From: Pseudomonadota bacterium
GTDB taxonomy: Bacteria > Desulfobacterota > Desulfobulbia > Desulfobulbales > Desulfocapsaceae
Reading direction: 5' to 3'
DNA: 64,000 nucleotides
Assembly (NCBI GenBank): GCA_018820855.1
Contig: JAHJNL010000028.1
Coordinates: 62,001 to 126,000, forward strand
The notes beneath the pieces were generated by a model. It searched no databases. It saw only the letters and a list, made by a program, of their open reading frames with translations, and had not been told where the DNA came from. Below are positions 59,513-64,000 of this stretch, in pieces (position 1 is the first letter of the stretch; each line of letters begins with the position of its first letter). A program made the position numbers and the translations under genes.

Positions 59513-61141
59513 ATGATAACACGTAATCTTACCAAACTCAGCGCAGATATTCTCGATGTCCTTGTTATTGGGGGGGGCGCTCACGGGGCAACAATTGCCT
59601 ATCATGTAGCAAAGGCAGGCTATCGCACAGCACTTGTGGAAAAAAATGATTTTTGCGGTGCAACGTCAGCCAGTAGTCTGAAGATCCTCCATGGCGGTCT
59701 TCGATATCTTCAGCATCTCAATATCAAGAGGATGCGACATTCCATTGCTGCGAGAAGAGAGATGATGCAGCTCGCTCCATACCTCGTTGAACCTCTGGCC
59801 TGCATGATGCCGCTTTATGGGAAAGGTCTACGCGGGAAACGAGTTATGCAGGCAGCACTTTTTCTCAATGATTGTATAGGATGGGATCGGAATCGTGACC
59901 TGCCTGCTGCTATCCGTTTACCCCGTGGACATATCGTTTCTGAAAAAAAGGTCAGAGAAACTGTACCTGATATTGATGGTGAGGATCTGCATGGTGCGTG
60001 TGTCTGGTATGATGGTTTGGCTGTGGATACGGAACGATTGATTCTTGAGTATGTCTTAGGAAGCATGACATATGGGGCAAGGGCGGCCAATTATGCCGAG
60101 GCTACAGCCATTAACAAAGGAGACGATGACCTGTATCAGGTGACCATCCGGGACAGGCTCAGCAACGAGATACATCAGGTAACAACCAGATTTGTAGTGA
60201 ACGCCTCAGGGCCATGGTTTGAAAAAAGTATTCAGGCCTCCCAAAAAAAGGATACAAAACAAAAATGGGCCTTGGCCTTAAACATTGTCTCGAAAAAGAA
60301 AATATTTGAAAAGTATGCTGTGGCCTTGGAAGGACATACTCAGTATGAAGACAGGGACGCTATTATAAAACGAGATAAACGGCTTTACTTTTTCGTCCCC
60401 TGGCGTGGCCATACCATGATCGGCACTGAATATATGGAAAGTATTGCCGATCCGGATTGTTTACAGGTGAAACCTGAAATGATTCAGAATATGGTTGATG
60501 GAGTGAATGCTATCTATCCACCAGCTCAACTGAAATACGAAGACATCTCTTTCTTCCATGCCGGCTTGTTGCCCATGCATAGTAAATCGGAAGAGAATAA
60601 TATCCAGATGGAGAAAAATTCGACTTTTTTTGTACATACACATGCCGGGTTCAGCAGGGTGCTTTCTGTCAAGGGAGTGAAATATACCACTGCTCCGCAT
60701 ATAGCCCATGAGATTGTAGAGTTTCTTAGAAAACAGCTGCAACTTGAGTCCGGTATTGAAAAGTTGAAAGATTCTCATGTCACTGCCGGGCAGTGGAACT
60801 CTGACCAGCTGCAATACAAAGATATACTTGAAAGGAAATATGGACAAAGGGCGGTACGAATCCTTTCTTATATGCAGAATGAACAAAAGGCTGATATCTG
60901 GATTGATGAAGCTTCAGAATTGTTAAAGGCCGAGGTGAGTTATCTGATAAATGAAGAAATGGCCTGTAAGCTGTCAGATATTGTTTTGCGCAGAACTGGA
61001 CTGGGGACTGCAGAGTGCCCTGGGCGCAGCGTCCTGGAAAAACTGGTGGAGTATATGGGTGGGATCCTTTCTTGGGATGAGGCACGAAAAGGACAGGAAG
61101 TAAAGGAAGTTCTTCAGCGTTATGCTCCGTTAGTTTTTTGA
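59513..61141 (+). CDS. glpD: FAD-dependent glycerol-3-phosphate dehydrogenase-like oxidoreductase
   Basis: LDVLVIGGGAHGATIAYHVAKAGYRTALVEKNDFCGATSASSLKILHGGLRYLQHLN; FFVPWRGHTMIGTEY. ATG 59513 preferred over 59201. Confidence 0.85.
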   Translation: MITRNLTKLSADILDVLVIGGGAHGATIAYHVAKAGYRTALVEKNDFCGATSASSLKILHGGLRYLQHLNIKRMRHSIAARREMMQLAPYLVEPLACMMPLYGKGLRGKRVMQAALFLNDCIGWDRNRDLPAAIRLPRGHIVSEKKVRETVPDIDGEDLHGACVWYDGLAVDTERLILEYVLGSMTYGARAANYAEATAINKGDDDLYQVTIRDRLSNEIHQVTTRFVVNASGPWFEKSIQASQKKDTKQKWALALNIVSKKKIFEKYAVALEGHTQYEDRDAIIKRDKRLYFFVPWRGHTMIGTEYMESIADPDCLQVKPEMIQNMVDGVNAIYPPAQLKYEDISFFHAGLLPMHSKSEENNIQMEKNSTFFVHTHAGFSRVLSVKGVKYTTAPHIAHEIVEFLRKQLQLESGIEKLKDSHVTAGQWNSDQLQYKDILERKYGQRAVRILSYMQNEQKADIWIDEASELLKAEVSYLINEEMACKLSDIVLRRTGLGTAECPGRSVLEKLVEYMGGILSWDEARKGQEVKEVLQRYAPLVF

Positions 61142-61192
61142 GAGGCCTGCATTGAATAAGCATCTTTTGTTTTTGGAAGAGAGTACAGAAAA

Positions 61193-61915
61193 TTGGCACC
61201 CCATTTATTAGAAACCGCTGATATTGAAACAGCTTCAGATGATTATGCATCGCGTTTTGCAGGTCCTGTCGGCGACTATTTTTTAGCTGTTCAGGCTCAG
61301 CTGACACTTGATTTATTGCGTGATTTACCCGGTGCCTCGGTACTGGATGTGGGTGGCGGTCATGCGCAGCTTACAAAGCCGCTGGCAGAGAATGGTTATA
61401 AGGTCACAGTTACCGGGAGTGCTGACAGCTGCCGGGCGCGGCTGGACAGGTATTGTGAGAAGGGAAGTTTTACTTATCTGACATGTGATAGTCTGAATCT
61501 GCCTTTTGCAGATAATCAGTTTGATGTGGTCATGGCCTTTCGCCTGCTGCCTCACGCAGAGAGATGGCAACGATTGGTACAGGAAATGTGTCGGGTTGCC
61601 GGCAAGGCCGTTATTTTTGATTATCCGGATAGAAGAAGCGCAAATATCCTGTATGATATTCTTTTTGACTTGAAAAAAAATATGGAAGGGAACACCAGGA
61701 CCTACACACTTTTTTCCAGAAAAGAAATAACCCATGAATTGGCAACAAATCATTTTGGGCCGCCACAGCTCAAACCCGAATTTTTCATGCCCATGGTGAT
61801 TCATCGGAAATTAAAAAATCCAGTGATCTCTCGCTCGCTGGAAGCTGTTTCCCGACTGACCGGATTGACAAAATTATTTGGCTCTCCCATCATTGTTCGC
61901 AGTGATGGGAAATAG
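61193..61915 (+). CDS. SAM-dependent methyltransferase
   Basis: GASVLDVGGGHAQLTKPLAENGYKVTVTGS; LNLPFADNQFDVVMAFRLLPH; TTG start proposed. Confidence 0.85.
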   Translation: MAPHLLETADIETASDDYASRFAGPVGDYFLAVQAQLTLDLLRDLPGASVLDVGGGHAQLTKPLAENGYKVTVTGSADSCRARLDRYCEKGSFTYLTCDSLNLPFADNQFDVVMAFRLLPHAERWQRLVQEMCRVAGKAVIFDYPDRRSANILYDILFDLKKNMEGNTRTYTLFSRKEITHELATNHFGPPQLKPEFFMPMVIHRKLKNPVISRSLEAVSRLTGLTKLFGSPIIVRSDGK

Positions 61916-61942
61916 TCATCAAGTTCACGGACCTTAATTGTT

Positions 61943-63112
61943 TTGAATATTCTTCTCCTCGCTCCCCAACCTTTTTACCAGGATAGGGGTACCCCGATCG
62001 CGGTGAAACTCCTGGCTCAGACCCTCGGTGAGCTGGGCCATAGTGTCCATCTGCTTGTGTTTGCAGAAGGTGAGGAGATTGTTATTCCCCGTGTCACCAT
62101 TCATCGCCACATCCCAATCCCCGGAATAGCCAATATTAAGCCTGGATTGTCCCTGAAAAAGCTTATTTGTGATTTCTTTTTCTTTATCAAGTGTATGCAG
62201 CTGGTACGGAAACATGATTTCCAGCTGGTTCATGCTGTGGAAGAGTCTGTCTTTATGGCACTTGTGCTGAAAAAAATATTCAAGATTCCCTACGTCTATG
62301 ATATGGATTCATGCATGTCAGTGCAGCTCGTAGACAAATTTCCATCTTTGGGACTGGTGCGCCGGATAATGGAATGGCTGGAAAAAGCGGCCATAACAGG
62401 CAGTATTGGTGTGCTAGCAGTATGTAAGGCCCTTGAAGACATAGTAAAAAAATGTGCCCCTGGTAAGCTCACTGCCAGGCTTGAGGATATAACGCTGCTG
62501 GAGAGTGGAAGTGAGGGAGATGAAAATCTTCGAGAAGAGCTGGGTATAAATGGTCTTGTTTTGATGTATGTGGGTAATTTGGAGAAATATCAAGGGATTG
62601 ATCTGTTGCTTGCCGGGTTTAAAGAAGCTGTGGCCAGACGGAGTGATCTTGCTCTTGTCTTGATTGGTGGAAAAAAAGAAGATATTCAGTCTTATCAGCA
62701 ACAAACAAAACAGTTTGGTATAGCAGCAAATGTCTTTTTTTGTGGCCCGCGTCCGGTGCAGCAGCTTGGTTATTATCTCGGTCAGGCAGATATCCTTGTT
62801 TCTCCCAGAACCCAGGGCAACAACACCCCGATGAAAATTTATTCTTATCTGGATTCCGGTATACCTGTTTTGGCAACCAAGCTGCCTACCCATACCCAGG
62901 TATTGGATGAGGATATTTCCTGTCTTGTCAAACCAATACCGGCAGACATGGCAGAAGGGATACTTATTCTTGCCGAAGATAAGGTGTTGCGGGAACGAAT
63001 TGCCGGTAAGGCCAGGCAACGTGTGCAGGAGGAGTACTCTCTTCCGGCCTTTCAACGGAAACTGAAAATATTTTACGAAAAGTTAGAGGACAGGCTTGAT
63101 TCACGTCTGTAA
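61943..63112 (+). CDS. Glycosyltransferase family 4
   Basis: ILLLAPQPFYQDRGTPIAVKLLAQTLGELGHSVHLL; LVLMYVGNLEKYQGIDLLLAGF; DILVSPRTQGNNTPMKIYSYLDSGIPVLAT. Confidence 0.92.
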   Translation: MNILLLAPQPFYQDRGTPIAVKLLAQTLGELGHSVHLLVFAEGEEIVIPRVTIHRHIPIPGIANIKPGLSLKKLICDFFFFIKCMQLVRKHDFQLVHAVEESVFMALVLKKIFKIPYVYDMDSCMSVQLVDKFPSLGLVRRIMEWLEKAAITGSIGVLAVCKALEDIVKKCAPGKLTARLEDITLLESGSEGDENLREELGINGLVLMYVGNLEKYQGIDLLLAGFKEAVARRSDLALVLIGGKKEDIQSYQQQTKQFGIAANVFFCGPRPVQQLGYYLGQADILVSPRTQGNNTPMKIYSYLDSGIPVLATKLPTHTQVLDEDISCLVKPIPADMAEGILILAEDKVLRERIAGKARQRVQEEYSLPAFQRKLKIFYEKLEDRLDSRL

Positions 63113-63130
63113 GGCTTGAGGAATTAGTAT

Positions 63131-64000
63131 ATGTGTGGAATTTGCGGTTTTAACTGGAAAGATGAAGAGTTGATCAGGCGGATGAACAGTCAACTTGTTC
63201 ATCGGGGACCTGACCAGGACGGGATTTATTGCTGCGATCACGCCTCGCTGGGACACAGGCGTCTGAGTATCATTGATCTCAGTGAACAAGGCAGGCAGCC
63301 CATGTTCAACGAGGATGGCAGTCTTTGTCTTGTCTTTAACGGAGAAATCTATAATTTCCAGGAGCTGCGCGAGAGTCTTCAGCAGAAAGGTCACACCTTT
63401 TCCAGCCATTCCGATTCAGAGGTGATTCTCCATGCCTATGAAGAGTATGGGATGGGGGTCCTTGAAAAACTGCGGGGCATGTTTGCCTTTGCCCTCTATG
63501 ATCTGAAAGAGAAAACGATTTTTCTGGCCAGGGACCGCATCGGGATCAAACCACTGTACTATTACCACAAAGACAACAAACTTGTCTTTGCCTCGGAAAT
63601 AAAGGCGATTCTTGAAGACAAGACCATAGAGCGCAAACTGTCTCATCAGGCCTTATATGACTATATCGGTTTTGAGTTTGTTCCTGCTCCCGCCACCATG
63701 TTTCAGGATATTTACAAGATTCCTGCCGGACATTACCTGCTCTGTCGTGAAGGAAAGATTGAAGTCAAACAGTATTGGGATCTTGATTTCTCGGCAAACA
63801 GTGCCGGACTTTCCTACAATGACAGTGTGGAGAAGCTGCGAGAGCTGTTGGACTATTCGGTGAAGAGTCATCTGGTAAGTGATGTTCCCCTTGGTGTCTT
63901 CCTGTCCGGAGGACTTGATTCAAGCGCGATCGTGGCAATGATGCGTCGGCATATCTCCGGCCCTCTCAAGACCTTTACCATAGGCTACCACGATAAAAGC
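63131..64000 (+). CDS. asnB: Asparagine synthetase (glutamine-hydrolysing), 5' part, truncated by window edge
   Basis: MCGICGFNWKDEELIRRMNSQLVHRGPDQDGIYCCDHASLGHRRLSIIDLSEQGRQPM: Ntn glutaminase with catalytic Cys2. Open to the window end, hence not in the ORF track. Confidence 0.95.
   Translation, partial: MCGICGFNWKDEELIRRMNSQLVHRGPDQDGIYCCDHASLGHRRLSIIDLSEQGRQPMFNEDGSLCLVFNGEIYNFQELRESLQQKGHTFSSHSDSEVILHAYEEYGMGVLEKLRGMFAFALYDLKEKTIFLARDRIGIKPLYYYHKDNKLVFASEIKAILEDKTIERKLSHQALYDYIGFEFVPAPATMFQDIYKIPAGHYLLCREGKIEVKQYWDLDFSANSAGLSYNDSVEKLRELLDYSVKSHLVSDVPLGVFLSGGLDSSAIVAMMRRHISGPLKTFTIGYHDKS

Noticed and set aside
1-64000. CRISPR arrays, rRNA genes, intact tRNA genes, phage genes, restriction or toxin-antitoxin genes
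   Set aside because: No regularly spaced direct repeats, rRNA-like sequence, complete tRNA cloverleaf, or recognisable proteins of these types were seen.

Overview
The window is a large polysaccharide (O-antigen, capsule or exopolysaccharide) biosynthesis and export locus. Almost every gene is on the + strand. Lineage cannot be fixed from sequence alone; a Gram-negative, Desulfobacterota-like origin is only a guess. Recognisable content: UDP-galactopyranose mutase with two GT2 genes; two Wzt-type ATPases and two Wzm-type permeases, with one Wzt and one Wzm about 31 kb apart; a GDP-fucose pathway (gmd, a gmd paralog, fcl); a WbpV/WbpL/WbpM-like initiation set; an O-antigen ligase; several single, tandem or fused glycosyltransferases; methyltransferases; and two Gtr/Arn-like modules, each with a polyprenyl-phosphate GT2, a WecE-like aminotransferase, a small or AglD-type flippase and a multi-TM protein. 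The most unusual feature is six sulfotransferase-like genes or domains in the first 32 kb, one fused to a coiled coil plus GT2 plus GT4, together with a WcbI-like gene. This suggests a heavily sulfated surface glycan. A decayed IS1380-family element, with terminal inverted repeats I could identify, lies between these genes. Two real CDSs cut by the window edges are missing from the supplied ORF track: a beta-helix protein at 1-633 (minus) and asnB at 63131-64000 (plus). All family names come from motif recognition by eye; no database searches were run.
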